In this document: positions 31,202 through 40,635 of the stretch, one piece after another
Layout: every line of letters begins with the position of its first letter
Numbering within the stretch: position 1 is the first letter of the stretch
Origin: an uncultured Lachnospiraceae bacterium
GTDB taxonomy: Bacteria; Bacillota; Clostridia; Lachnospirales; Lachnospiraceae
DNA: 64,000 nt
Direction: 5' to 3'
NCBI GenBank assembly: GCA_903789615.1
Contig: CAIFEV010000004.1
Location: forward strand, 1-64,000
Notes under the pieces: model-generated
Seen by the model: only the letters and a program-made list of their open reading frames with translations
What the model was told of the DNA's origin: nothing
Databases searched by the model: none
Position numbers and translations under genes: made by a program

Positions 31202-31925
31202 GATCCATCCCCAGTTCCCGCATAAGTTCCCGCCGTTCTTCCGGACTCACGTCGCGCCACTTTCCGACAGGAAGTCCGTCAAGCCGGATATTCATCTCCC
31301 GGACCCGTTTCAGCCGAACCACATGGGCGCCGCAGGCCTCACTCATCCGGCGGATCTGCCGGTTCAGCCCCTGTATCAGCACGATCCGAAACTGCCTCTC
31401 CCCGGTCTTTTCACACACGCAGGGCGCCGTCGTGCGGTCCAGTTCCTCCAGCCGCACCCCCTCTGCCATCTTCCTGACAAATGCATCACTAACCGGCCGG
31501 TCAATATCTACAATGTATTCTTTTTCGTGCCGATACCTTGCACTGGTCATCCGGTTCATGATCTCGCCGTTGTTGGTCAGCAGAATCAGACCCTCGGAGT
31601 CCTTGTCCAGCCTCCCGATGGTGAAAATTCTCCGGCCGTAGTGAATATACCGGATAATGTCGTTGTCACCCTGTTTATCGGATGCCGTGCAGACGATACC
31701 CCTTGGCTTGTTGAATGCGAGCAGTACATCCTGCTTCTGCAGCGCAACAGGTCTGCCGTCCACGGTGACGGTCATGCCTTCCGCGACCTGATCCCCTTCT
31801 GCAGCTGTCCTGCCGGAGATTTTCACCCGGCCGTCCGCGATGAGTCTGTCGGCCGCGCGCCTGGAACAAACGCCGTTCATGCTCAGATATTTGTTGATTC
31901 GGATTGTCACTTCCGGTTTCCTCAT
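31191..31925 (-). CDS. rRNA pseudouridine synthase, RluB/RluF type
   Basis: A 244-residue enzyme with an N-terminal S4 RNA-binding domain (IRINKYLSMNGVCSRRAADR) and a RsuA/RluB/E/F catalytic domain with the active Asp in GRLDKDSEGL. QGLNRQIRRMSEA is the family's C-terminal motif. It most resembles RluF, which modifies 23S rRNA near position 2604. The start at 31925 has GAAGG close by and removes 24 unconserved residues of the open frame. Head of a short unit with ligA and metA. Confidence 0.9.
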   Translation of the reverse strand: MRKPEVTIRINKYLSMNGVCSRRAADRLIADGRVKISGRTAAEGDQVAEGMTVTVDGRPVALQKQDVLLAFNKPRGIVCTASDKQGDNDIIRYIHYGRRIFTIGRLDKDSEGLILLTNNGEIMNRMTSARYRHEKEYIVDIDRPVSDAFVRKMAEGVRLEELDRTTAPCVCEKTGERQFRIVLIQGLNRQIRRMSEACGAHVVRLKRVREMNIRLDGLPVGKWRDVSPEERRELMRELGMDHER

Positions 31926-32030
31926 GTGCCTTCTTTTTTCCGGTGCGGTTCTTACGCACACCGCCGCTTCAATATTATAGCAAACAATCCTTGCCACCGG
32001 AGTTCTTTTGTTGTATAGTAATTATTGTTC

Positions 32031-32103
32031 GTGCGTGTAGCTCAGCGGATAGAGCGTTCGCCTCCGGAGCGAAAGGCCGAGGGTTCGATCCCCTCCACGC
32101 ACA
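32031..32103 (+). tRNA. tRNA-Arg (anticodon CCG)
   Basis: Full cloverleaf: acceptor GTGCGTG (32031-32037) with CACGCAC (32096-32102), D arm GCTC...GAGC, anticodon stem TTCGC/GCGAA with loop CTCCGGA (anticodon CCG), T arm GAGGG-TTCGATC-CCCTC, discriminator A at 32103. CCA is not encoded. Confidence 0.97.
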
Positions 32104-32109
32104 TAAACT

Positions 32110-32146
32110 GCCGCCTTTAAGGATTTCCCTTAAAGGCGGCTTTTTT
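32110..32146 (+). terminator. Terminator of tRNA-Arg
   Basis: GCCGCCTTTAAGG (32110-32122) pairs with CCTTAAAGGCGGC (32128-32140), then TTTTTT. Confidence 0.9.
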
Positions 32147-33158
32147 ACAGACTCAGCTTTTGCTCGTCGCGTAAATAAAAGTAAACGTGGTCGGACAGGA
32201 CTTCATCCGGCACCACCTCGGTCCGGTTCACATCGCAGACCATCCTGTCAAAATCCCGGATAAGCTCCTGATGCATCCGGCTTTCTGAAGGCCCCCGGAA
32301 CACCTTGTCCGGAAGAAGCAGAACCTCATGAACCGAAGACGGGATCACGATCAGGTCGCTTCCGATTTTCTCCGCGAATTCCTTCAGCACATTTTCGTAG
32401 AGCATGCATGCGGCGCCCTGAATCTTTGCCTCATTTGTCAGAACGTATATCTCCGGAACCCCCTCATCATCCTGCGACAGGATTCTTGCCTCCTCCCGGC
32501 AGAAATGCCTGTCCCGCAGAGCATCCTCTCCGTCTTCTCCCAGCTCCAGGGCCCGGATATGCTCTTCCATCATGCTGCGCAGAATCTCGTTCAGAGGGCG
32601 CACCCGGGGCGGCAGGAGTTTCGGCGTATTTACAGCCGCCTCGCGAAAGAGTTTCTGTTCCGTGATCCCCCAAGTCTTCAGATCCCGGCTGCGGATGACA
32701 AATGACGTGAAATACTCGTCTCTGTCAATCAGGCAGTAATACACGACAGCCAGATCCAGGACCCGGATATGCGGGATGTCTGCGAGAAGTTCCCGGTTTG
32801 CTGCATAATTGATGACCTTGTAGGCGATGGTTCCTTTGAGATTGGAGTAATTCCGGAAGAACTCCAGATTCAGCTCCGGATTCTCTTCCGTGTCCAGGCA
32901 GATCCGGCAGATATTCTCTGCCAGTTCCCGGATGCCGGTGCCGTTCCGGTACTGAGAAAAATACGGCCTCACATAGACCGTCGGGCTGAGAGTACTGTCG
33001 CGCCTCCGGATCTGAAGACCGTCGATGATGCATCCGTTGATCCTGCGGATCTTCCGGGAGCAGACGGCTGTCCCCTCCGGCGCCAGGTCCTGAACCTGCC
33101 GCACAAGAGCCCGAAGAAATTCAAAGTACTGTTTTTCTTCCGTTACCTGCTGTTTCAT
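32145..33158 (-). CDS. DUF5688 family protein
   Basis: A 337-residue cytoplasmic protein of the DUF5688 family, which is frequent in Lachnospiraceae and has no known role. Visible features: INGCIIDGLQIRR near the N terminus, VINYAANRELLADIPHI, LDLAVVYYCL, EIYVLTNEAKIQGAACMLY, VIPSSVHEVLLLP and a C-terminal VVPDEVLSDHVYFY. GGGG lies 7 nt before the ATG at 33158; the open frame extends 19 codons further without a second site. The 395 bp between it and rpsT hold the rpsT promoter and leader and nothing else recognised. Confidence 0.85.
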   Translation of the reverse strand: MKQQVTEEKQYFEFLRALVRQVQDLAPEGTAVCSRKIRRINGCIIDGLQIRRRDSTLSPTVYVRPYFSQYRNGTGIRELAENICRICLDTEENPELNLEFFRNYSNLKGTIAYKVINYAANRELLADIPHIRVLDLAVVYYCLIDRDEYFTSFVIRSRDLKTWGITEQKLFREAAVNTPKLLPPRVRPLNEILRSMMEEHIRALELGEDGEDALRDRHFCREEARILSQDDEGVPEIYVLTNEAKIQGAACMLYENVLKEFAEKIGSDLIVIPSSVHEVLLLPDKVFRGPSESRMHQELIRDFDRMVCDVNRTEVVPDEVLSDHVYFYLRDEQKLSL

Positions 33159-33433
33159 GACTTTTCCCCTTTCAATAAAGAAAATTAACTGCGCGCGAAA
33201 AAGCTTTTTATGCACCTGTTTGGGGGAACGGGAGAACTCCCGTGCTTAAAGAAAAGAATAAATTGCTATTAGAAAAATAGATGAATAAAAAGCCCATGGA
33301 GAGGTATGCTCTCCGGCGCTGTTTAAGGCGTTTTGTGTCCGCCTTATAAAAGTATACCGGTATTGTATCAGCCGCAGGATGTTCCCGTCAATAGCGGCGG
33401 CTGACGAAGCGCAGTCAAAGGCGCAAATCAGGG

Positions 33434-33462
33434 TTGACTTTCCAAAATCCGTATAATACAAT
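33434..33462 (+). promoter_or_regulatory. rpsT promoter
   Basis: TTGACT (33434-33439), 17-nt spacer, TACAAT (33457-33462). It leaves a leader of about 85 nt with short hairpins (CGCC-N5-GGCG near 33512-33525) before the S20 gene. Confidence 0.65.
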
Positions 33463-33553
33463 ACTTTGCGTATGTTCGTATGTGAGACGTCCGTGTCTGC
33501 GCCTCCATCGGCGTAACTCAAAATTATCAATCATTTATTTGGAGGTGTTCATC

Positions 33554-33817
33554 TTGGCAAACATCAAGTCTGCAAAGAAGAGAGTCATCACGAGTGCCAA
33601 AAGAGCAGAGCGCAATAAGGCAATCAAAACGAACGTAAAGACTTCTGTAAAGAAGGTCGAGGCCGCCTGCGCTGCTTCCGACAAGGAAGCTGCTTCCGCA
33701 GCACTTAAGAGTGCCACGTCTGTAATCGAGAAGGCTGCTTCCAAGGGCATTCTTCACAAGAATACAGCAGCGAACAAGGTCTCCCGTCTTACGAAGATGG
33801 TCAACAAGCTCGCGTAA
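33554..33817 (+). CDS. rpsT: 30S ribosomal protein S20
   Basis: An 87-residue basic three-helix protein binding 16S rRNA. ANIKSAKKRV and KTNVKTSVKKVEAA match the family, as does KGILHKNTAANKVSRL at the C terminus. Initiation is at TTG (33554) with GGAGG 8 nt upstream; the rare start codon may be part of S20 autoregulation, as is known for the TTG/UUG start of E. coli rpsT. Confidence 0.96.
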   Translation: MANIKSAKKRVITSAKRAERNKAIKTNVKTSVKKVEAACAASDKEAASAALKSATSVIEKAASKGILHKNTAANKVSRLTKMVNKLA

Positions 33818-33844
33818 AGTTCTGAACATTCAGAATATGTAAGC

Positions 33845-33881
33845 AAAGGCTTTCCGTATCACCCTGCGGAAAGCCTTTTTT
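33845..33881 (+). terminator. rpsT terminator
   Basis: AAAGGCTTTCCG (33845-33856) pairs with CGGAAAGCCTTT (33867-33878), followed by TTTTTT. The convergent holA gene ends 12 bp further on. Confidence 0.88.
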
Positions 33882-33892
33882 GTGTTTCCCCT

Positions 33893-34900
33893 TCACAGCT
33901 GAATCGCCTTGATGATAAGCATCTCCACGGCGATATTGTCTTTCATTCTCCCGGTCTTGATCTTCTCGTCCAGGACCGCGCAGGATGTGAGAATCTCTTT
34001 CACGTTCTGTGCGGTGTAGTTGACAGCCTGTTCGGTATATTTCCGGATCTGAAACGGCGCGGCCTTAAGCTGTTTCGCGAGTCTGTCCGGCGATTCTCCC
34101 GCCTTTCTCCCTTCCATCACTCCCAGGATCCCGGTAAACTGAATCTCCATGCGCGTCAGAATATAGGAGGCGCTTACATTCTGCATGAGCATCTCCCGGT
34201 AGCAGGCGAGCGCGCGCTTCTGATTTTTCTTCCCGATGAAATCAATAAGGGTGAAGATTGTGCTGTCGGCAACCGTCGAGCTGACGGCCTGAACATCCGC
34301 GTACCGGACGACGGGGGCGCCTGCGCAGTAGGAAATCAGCTTGTCAATCTCCCCCTTCAGCAGCCCCATCGTACTGCCGGTCATCTCAATGAGAAGCGAG
34401 ACGGCACCCGGCTCGATGGATTTTCCCGCCGCTAAAAACTGCATCCGGGTCCACTGCTGCAGAGAACTTTCCGAAGGGGTACTCATCTTCGCCGCAAGTC
34501 CTTTTTTTGAAATCGCCTTATAGAGCCTGGATGTACTCTCGACGGATTTTTCGGTGAAGATCAGGTACAGATAATCCGGCGTCTTCTCAACCAGCTCCAG
34601 GATTTTTGGCAGCGACTTCTTGAAAAATCCGCACTCGTCAAGAACAATCAGCCTCCGTTCGGCAAAAAACGGCAGTGTTCCGGCTGTGGACAGGATTTCA
34701 TCGACATCTGCGGAAGCCCCCTGGAAGAGTGTGCAGTTCATTTCATTCCCTCCCGTGATCGCTTCCTTAAGGCGCGAGGTGAACTGCTGTCTCAGATAGT
34801 CCTCTTCTCCGTAGAGCAGATAGACATGACGGAAATTTCCTTCTTTAATCTCTCTGTTGATCTCGTTGAGTGCGTCAAAATCATCTTTTCTGTAAGCCAT
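33893..34900 (-). CDS. holA: DNA polymerase III subunit delta
   Basis: A 335-residue clamp-loader subunit that opens the beta clamp. N-terminal VYLLYGEEDYLRQQF, followed by the weak AAA+ core (LPFFAERRLIVLDE, LYLIFTEKSVESTSRLYK) and the C-terminal collar helices (QNVSASYILTRMEIQF). Start ATG 34900 overlaps the comEC end by 20 nt. The comEC-holA-rpsT order is typical for Firmicutes, here with rpsT convergent. Confidence 0.95.
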   Translation of the reverse strand: MAYRKDDFDALNEINREIKEGNFRHVYLLYGEEDYLRQQFTSRLKEAITGGNEMNCTLFQGASADVDEILSTAGTLPFFAERRLIVLDECGFFKKSLPKILELVEKTPDYLYLIFTEKSVESTSRLYKAISKKGLAAKMSTPSESSLQQWTRMQFLAAGKSIEPGAVSLLIEMTGSTMGLLKGEIDKLISYCAGAPVVRYADVQAVSSTVADSTIFTLIDFIGKKNQKRALACYREMLMQNVSASYILTRMEIQFTGILGVMEGRKAGESPDRLAKQLKAAPFQIRKYTEQAVNYTAQNVKEILTSCAVLDEKIKTGRMKDNIAVEMLIIKAIQL

Positions 34901-37247
34901 GATCCGGAATCTCCTTTATTTTCAAGTTTACCACAAGCCCCTGCTCATGGCGAACGGTCAGCTGTCCGTTTTCGGCCGTGACAAAATACCGTATTCCCGC
35001 CTGATGCATCCGCTCAAGCGTCTGCACAGACGGATGTCCGTAACGATTGTTCTCGCCGCAGGAAATCAGTGCGATTTCCGGCGACAAAGCTTTCAGAAAT
35101 TCCGGGGAGCTGGCGCTTTTTGATCCGTGATGGCCTGTTTTGAGTACCGTTACATCTCCGGTGCTTCCTGCCGCAAGAAGAGTTTTTTCCGTCTCCTCCC
35201 CCGCATCACCGGCAAAAAGCACGGAAAATCCCTCTTCCGCATACCGGATCACGAGGCTCTCTTCATTCCGGTTCTCCTCCTTTGTCCCCGCTTCCGGCGA
35301 CAGGACGGCAAATGTATAACCGTTTCCGGACACGCTGTCGCCTCTGGCCAGACCGGTGACGGCTGTTCCCTTCGCTTCTGCGGTTTTCTGTGCCAGAGTT
35401 TCCGCTTCGCTCCGGTTGCCGATATCCGAAAGGAACAGATGTTCCACCTGAAAATCGGAATCCTCCAGGATCTGCTGTGCTCCGTTAATGTGATCCGCGT
35501 CACCGTGCGAGATAAAGATTCCGTCAATTTTCCGGAGGCCGTGAATTTTCAGAAACGGCGCCAGGCGTCCGCTGCCCGCATCCGGTTCAGATGTCGAACC
35601 GCAGTCAATAATCCAGACTTTTGCGTCCGGTGTCTCAAGCACCAGGCAGTCTCCCTGCCCGACATCAAGCATGTACAGGACCGAAGAAGCCGGTATGTGC
35701 GGCAGCACGGACGATCCCGGTATCAGCAGTACAGCAATCACAAAACAGACGATACCTGCCATATACATACGTCTCTTCTTCCTTCGCTTTTTTCTGCCGC
35801 TTCCGGGGCCGAAAGTCTGCTCTGAAAGCCAGATTCCTGCAGCAAGGCACAGAAAATACGCCAGAACCGTGAAATTTTCCGGGCGTCCGGTGATGATGAC
35901 CAATCCTGGCACAGACAGCGAAAGACGGCCAAGTCCGCTGAAAAAATCAAGCAGAACAGAACCGGACGCAGCAAAAAAACTGCCGGCTGAAAAACTTACG
36001 GCACCGGCGGCTCCGGTAAGAAAGACGCTGGCAAGAAGCAGGGAAGACAGAGGAAGAATCAGCAGATTGATAAAAAAGGATCCCACCGGAATCTCATAGA
36101 ATAACAGCGCCTGAGCCGGCGCCATGGCAAGCGACACGGAAAGGCCTGCCGACACGGCATCCAGTGCCTGACGCACAAAGAAGTTTTTACATTCTGCCGC
36201 GCGGCGGTTAAACAGCGGATACAGGAAAGCAAGACCGGCCACTGCACTGTAGGAAAGAATCAGACTTACAGAGTGGATGGCGCCGCAGCGGTCTGCCGTG
36301 ATGAGAATAAAGGAAAGAGAAAGGGCGCTGATCCGGTCATACGTACGGCCGGTCAGATCCGCAAGCATTGTGAGCAGAAACATAATGAGTGCCCGCATCG
36401 CCGAAACACCGCTGCCCGTGAAAAAGCAGAAGTACGCCGCGGCAGCTGCTCCAACTGCGCACCGCACTCCCCGCGTGGCGCCGGCAAGGGATACAATGCG
36501 GTATGCGGCGGCACCGGCAAACGTGATGTGCAGGGAGCTGATAGCCAGAAGATGTGCAATGCCGGCCTTCTGCCACAAAGATTTCAGATCCGCATCAAGC
36601 TGCGACCGGTCGCCTGTCAGCAGTGAGATAAATACACCTGCTGTTTCTTCATCCGGACACACCGCATGAAAGATCTCTTCCAGTCTCAGCCGCATCTTCC
36701 AGGACACCTTATACAGCATACTCTCCGGCGGATGCTCCGAAAGGATTTCCGGTTTTTTAATCTGGCACACAATGTCTTCCGAGAACATCCAGGCCGCCTC
36801 GTCAAAATTTCCGTCATTCCTGGCCGTCTCAAATCCGCAGGCTTTCCCTTTGACACGCAGGGTTGTCCCCGGCTGCAGTTCTCCGGTGAGCCCCGTAAGG
36901 CGGACAGAAAAACCGGCAGCCTCTCCTGCCTCAGAGGAACAGGCGCATCCGGACAGAACAGCTCTGTATCCGGATTTTGTCTCTGTGATGCTCTTTACAG
37001 TGCCAGTGATTTCAAGGTTCAGGCCGCTCTCCGAAGCCCGGATAATCGCCTGCGGCCTGAGTTCCTGCATCCGGTGCGGAAGCCAGAGACTGCCGGCCAC
37101 GGCAAGCAGGGCTGCAAAAAGCATTCCGGGAGTCTCAGAGAATGCACGGATGACGGGAATTTCAGATGGGAGATGCCGGCTGAAATGTCCGGCGATACAG
37201 AAAAAAAGATACAGGCCGGCACAGATAAGCCCGGCCGCAAGCGTCAA
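34881..37247 (-). CDS. comEC: ComEC/Rec2 family DNA-uptake channel protein
   Basis: A 788-residue polytopic membrane protein with three parts: an OB-like DUF4131 region (LEITGTVKSITETKSGYRAVL), the competence core (LLTGDRSQLD, HLLAISSLHITF, FTGSGVSAMRA) with many membrane helices, and a C-terminal metallo-beta-lactamase domain (LDVGQGDCLVLE, FISHGDADHING, KTGHHGSKSASS). It carries single-stranded DNA across the membrane in natural competence. The TTG at 37247 has GGGGTG upstream, but the frame continues 25 codons to 37322 with a family-like start (KRPLFAAAAGWL), where no usual start codon exists. A ComEA-like gene is 3.4 kb upstream in the same direction. Confidence 0.93.
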   Translation of the reverse strand: MTLAAGLICAGLYLFFCIAGHFSRHLPSEIPVIRAFSETPGMLFAALLAVAGSLWLPHRMQELRPQAIIRASESGLNLEITGTVKSITETKSGYRAVLSGCACSSEAGEAAGFSVRLTGLTGELQPGTTLRVKGKACGFETARNDGNFDEAAWMFSEDIVCQIKKPEILSEHPPESMLYKVSWKMRLRLEEIFHAVCPDEETAGVFISLLTGDRSQLDADLKSLWQKAGIAHLLAISSLHITFAGAAAYRIVSLAGATRGVRCAVGAAAAAYFCFFTGSGVSAMRALIMFLLTMLADLTGRTYDRISALSLSFILITADRCGAIHSVSLILSYSAVAGLAFLYPLFNRRAAECKNFFVRQALDAVSAGLSVSLAMAPAQALLFYEIPVGSFFINLLILPLSSLLLASVFLTGAAGAVSFSAGSFFAASGSVLLDFFSGLGRLSLSVPGLVIITGRPENFTVLAYFLCLAAGIWLSEQTFGPGSGRKKRRKKRRMYMAGIVCFVIAVLLIPGSSVLPHIPASSVLYMLDVGQGDCLVLETPDAKVWIIDCGSTSEPDAGSGRLAPFLKIHGLRKIDGIFISHGDADHINGAQQILEDSDFQVEHLFLSDIGNRSEAETLAQKTAEAKGTAVTGLARGDSVSGNGYTFAVLSPEAGTKEENRNEESLVIRYAEEGFSVLFAGDAGEETEKTLLAAGSTGDVTVLKTGHHGSKSASSPEFLKALSPEIALISCGENNRYGHPSVQTLERMHQAGIRYFVTAENGQLTVRHEQGLVVNLKIKEIPDHGLQKR

Positions 37248-37362
37248 AAAGGAACACCCCGCCTCTGCGCAGACAAGACAGACAAGCCAGCCTGCGGCAG
37301 CGGCAAAAAGAGGCCGTTTGATCGTACCTCACCCCGCTTCCTGTATTGTAGATATCATGCAG

Positions 37363-38286
37363 TCACTCTTCTACTTTGGAGTAATCTGCCGTGAAGGTGC
37401 TGTCAAGCGGTATGGTCTCCCGGAATACAGAAGACGTGGAGCCATTGACAAGAATGCGCACACCTTTCACGGTTCCCAGATCGCAGAGAGAATCCACGAT
37501 CGAATAAATCGGCAGATCGCCGCTCACATTGGCATAGTCCGTCAGAAATGACTCGCTTAGATTCACGTAGCAGATGCCGTCGCGCAGGGATACCGAAAGC
37601 ACCGAGACAGTGTCCGGAATGGTCGCCTGAAGTCTGGAATCCGTCGGACCGGCGAGAAGTTTGCTGACAACAATCTTCTCAAGGGACATGTTCTTGTTGT
37701 AGGCAACCGTCATTGTGGTGCGGACAAGCTTTGTGCCGTCCTTGCTGGCAAAGTAAAGACTGATGTCCCGCCATTCCACACTGCCGCCTTTGTCTCCGGA
37801 GTCGTCTACGTACGCGGAAGCCGACATGTTCTCGAGCACGTCTGAGTTATTATTTGTGATCACCTCTCCGTTCTGGGTGAACGTAACTCTCTCGACTCCG
37901 TACACCTGCGTGAGTTCCCTCACAACCGCCGTCCGGTACAAAAGTTCCGTCACGGTATTCATGCCGGCGTAATCCCCTTCTATTTCAACCGAAGCCACCT
38001 TGTCCGTGAGCGTCACACCCGTTTCCGTTACATCGGTCGGTTTGATCACGACGGCGTCACTGCCCTTCCGGGGCGTACTCATTTCCTGAAGCAGACGCAT
38101 CATGATTTCTTCCGGAGTCATGCCGGAGTCGTCGATCTTCACGGTGTACGGGATCAGCTGGCTCTCCGTCGAGTCGGCGTAGTACACGGAATACTCTGTC
38201 TGCGTATTTCTGCAGCCCGGCAGCACCGATGACAGCACAAGAAGAAGTGCGAGAAAAAAAGAAACCGCTGGTTTTGTATGTCTCAT
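37363..38286 (-). CDS. GerMN-domain lipoprotein
   Basis: A 307-residue secreted lipoprotein: signal peptide with lipobox LPGC (Cys near residue 25), then two GerMN domains, one around TELLYRTAVVRELTQVYGVE and one ending SLRDGICYVNLSESFL. GerMN domains occur in spore germination/sporulation protein GerM and in LpqB-type partners of sensor kinases. ATG overlaps the stop of the upstream histidine kinase (ATGA), so kinase and lipoprotein are made together and could form one sensing unit. Confidence 0.9.
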   Translation of the reverse strand: MRHTKPAVSFFLALLLVLSSVLPGCRNTQTEYSVYYADSTESQLIPYTVKIDDSGMTPEEIMMRLLQEMSTPRKGSDAVVIKPTDVTETGVTLTDKVASVEIEGDYAGMNTVTELLYRTAVVRELTQVYGVERVTFTQNGEVITNNNSDVLENMSASAYVDDSGDKGGSVEWRDISLYFASKDGTKLVRTTMTVAYNKNMSLEKIVVSKLLAGPTDSRLQATIPDTVSVLSVSLRDGICYVNLSESFLTDYANVSGDLPIYSIVDSLCDLGTVKGVRILVNGSTSSVFRETIPLDSTFTADYSKVEE

Positions 38287-39854
38287 TTTCCGCGCTCCCT
38301 TCTGCCCTTTGCATCTGGCTGATCTGTCTCCCGGCTGTCCTTTGCCGCGCTGCTCTTTAATGCCGCGTCGGAATATTTCAGCGGGATCCGTATGGTAAAT
38401 ACCGAGCCGTGCGACGCACCGCCTTCCGCCTCTGTCTCCGAATGCAGCCGGATTGTGCCGTGATGCATGAGGACGATGCTGCGCACGATGGCAAGGCCAA
38501 GGCCTGTTCCGCCTGTCTCCCGTGATCTTGTCTTGTCAACCCGGTAGAAACGCTCGAACACATGCGCCTGCATGTCTTTCGGAATGCCGATTCCGTTGTC
38601 CTCAATACGAAGGAAAAAGTACTGATAGTCCGCATTCAGGAACACCCGCACCCAGCCGCCTTCCGTGCCGTATTTGATCGCATTTTCAACGAGGTTGGTC
38701 ACAACCTGGGTCATCTTGATCTCATCGACTTCTGCGGTGACGGTGCGGTAGCTCTCAAACAGCAGTTCTGTCCGGCGCAGATCTGCCAGCGGCGCAAGAC
38801 GCTTGAGCGTGGTCTCCACAAGCTCATTCATGTTTACATTCGTGATGGTAAGTGTTGATTCCGGGCGGTCCATGCGCGCCAGTGACAGAAGATCCCCGAT
38901 AATTTTATTTTCCCGGTCGATCTCCCGCGTAATGTCCTTCATAAAATCCCGGTACATCTCAATCGGCACATCGCCGGCCGAATTCAGGGAGTCCGCCAGT
39001 ACCTTGATGGACGTCATCGGAGTCTTCAGCTCGTGCGACACGTTGGAGACAAATTCTTCGCGCGTCTTGTCAAGAAGCGAAGAATTGTCCAGAATCTCAT
39101 TGATGAGCTCCGCGGACTTTGCGCTGTCTTTCATTCTGCCTGTCCGCAGGCGCAGGGAGGTATGGCCGGCAGCAATCTCAGAGAGAGCCACGTTGATGTT
39201 CTTCTCTTTCCGGTCCAGCCATCTTGCCGCCAGAAACGCGCAAAAAAGGACGAGCAGCACAATAATCCCCAGAATAATTCCGGTTGATGAGTCAAGGCTG
39301 GCGAACTGCGCGTCAATCTGCGTCACATCCATGCTGATGACGAATACACCGAGCCTGTCACCGGACAGAGATTCGAGCGGGACCGCCGTCTCGATCGTTT
39401 TCCCGCTGTCGCTGTCCGTGCTGGCTGTGCTCCATGTTGAAAAGGCTTTCAGCACCCGCGGATTTACGAGATATTTGTCATTTTCCTGCTCATATGTGTC
39501 CAGTACAACCTTCATCGAGGTGTCCACGATGCGGATGCGCATGGCGTTGAGTGAAGTGTATTTGGAATACTGCAGAAAAACACCGGCACGCCGCGCTGTT
39601 GTCAGATCCGGATACGCAGTGATGTCATCGGAAAGAATCACGGCGCGGATCTGCAGCTGGGAGAGCTCATTTTGAATCGACTCCTCCCGCTGGATATTTC
39701 TCTGCACCACAGAAAAAACAGTAACCGGAACCAGGCCGGCTGCCACGATGATGGCAAACAGTACAGTTTTGTAATTCAGCAGAATCCCCGACAGACTTTT
39801 AAAAAAAAGTTTTATCTTATCAGCAGCCTGCCTGTAAAAACCGGAAAAACTCAT
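38283..39854 (-). CDS. Membrane sensor histidine kinase (ResE/WalK-like)
   Basis: A 523-residue kinase. Two membrane segments (about 30-50 and 190-210) enclose an extracytoplasmic domain of ~140 residues; HisKA has the phosphoacceptor His274 in FVSNVSHELKTPM; the ATPase domain shows NLVENAIKYG, DNGIGIPKD and GGTGLGLAIV. It follows its response regulator by 70 bp and overlaps the GerMN gene by 4 nt. The regulon is unknown; cell-envelope or sporulation-related signals are an inference from the GerMN partner. Confidence 0.94.
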   Translation of the reverse strand: MSFSGFYRQAADKIKLFFKSLSGILLNYKTVLFAIIVAAGLVPVTVFSVVQRNIQREESIQNELSQLQIRAVILSDDITAYPDLTTARRAGVFLQYSKYTSLNAMRIRIVDTSMKVVLDTYEQENDKYLVNPRVLKAFSTWSTASTDSDSGKTIETAVPLESLSGDRLGVFVISMDVTQIDAQFASLDSSTGIILGIIVLLVLFCAFLAARWLDRKEKNINVALSEIAAGHTSLRLRTGRMKDSAKSAELINEILDNSSLLDKTREEFVSNVSHELKTPMTSIKVLADSLNSAGDVPIEMYRDFMKDITREIDRENKIIGDLLSLARMDRPESTLTITNVNMNELVETTLKRLAPLADLRRTELLFESYRTVTAEVDEIKMTQVVTNLVENAIKYGTEGGWVRVFLNADYQYFFLRIEDNGIGIPKDMQAHVFERFYRVDKTRSRETGGTGLGLAIVRSIVLMHHGTIRLHSETEAEGGASHGSVFTIRIPLKYSDAALKSSAAKDSRETDQPDAKGRRERGK

Positions 39855-39924
39855 CCGAGATGAACTTACCTTTCCCGGAGCGGATCAGAATATTCCGCCC
39901 CGGATACCTGTTTACATGCACGCG

Positions 39925-40620
39925 TCAGGCCTGGAAATAATACCCGACGCCCCATTTGGTGTGTACATAATCCGGACTGCTGGGGTTGGATTCCAGCTTT
40001 TCTCTTAGCCGGCGTATATGCACGTCCACCGTGCGCGCGTCGCCCGGATAATTATCACCCCAGACCGCCCGCAGAAGCTCTTCTCTGGAATACACTCTGC
40101 CCGCGTTTTTGACAAGAATTTCAAGAAGATCAAATTCCTTCGCGGTAAGCCCAACTTCCCGGTCCCCCACTTTCACCGATCGTGCCTCGAAATCCATAGT
40201 GAAATTGCCGTAGGTCGCCGACGGCTTCTGTTTTCCGGCCCTGCGCGTCTCGTAGGAGTTTCTGCGGCGAAGGATGGCGCGGATTCTGGCTTTTACTTCC
40301 AGAATATTGAACGGCTTCGTGATATAGTCATCCGCCCCATATTCCAGCCCCATGATTTTGTCCATGTCATCGCCCTTGGCCGTCAGCATGATGATCGGAA
40401 TGTCCGAGAACTCCCGGACAGTTCTGCATACCGTAAGCCCGTCCATTTTCGGAAGCATCAGGTCAAGCAGCATCACATCGTACGCTTCCGACCGGACCAT
40501 GCTGACAGCCTGCTCTCCGTCATATGCGCAGCCGACTTCGTACTCGTCCTGCTCCAGCGAAAACTTAAGTCCCTTAACAATCAGTTTTTCGTCGTCGACT
40601 ACCAGAATCCTGTTCGCCAA
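39925..40620 (-). CDS. OmpR/PhoB-family response regulator
   Basis: A 231-residue regulator with phosphoacceptor Asp53 (MLLDLMLPKMDG), LTAKGDD, ITKPFN and a winged-helix output domain (DARTVDVHIRRLREKLE). It precedes its kinase and starts 15 bp behind the ComEA-like gene, so the five genes ComEA-like, regulator, kinase, GerMN and ComEC all run in one direction with small gaps. Confidence 0.95.
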   Translation of the reverse strand: MANRILVVDDEKLIVKGLKFSLEQDEYEVGCAYDGEQAVSMVRSEAYDVMLLDLMLPKMDGLTVCRTVREFSDIPIIMLTAKGDDMDKIMGLEYGADDYITKPFNILEVKARIRAILRRRNSYETRRAGKQKPSATYGNFTMDFEARSVKVGDREVGLTAKEFDLLEILVKNAGRVYSREELLRAVWGDNYPGDARTVDVHIRRLREKLESNPSSPDYVHTKWGVGYYFQA

Positions 40621-40635
40621 TTTTACTCTCCCGCC

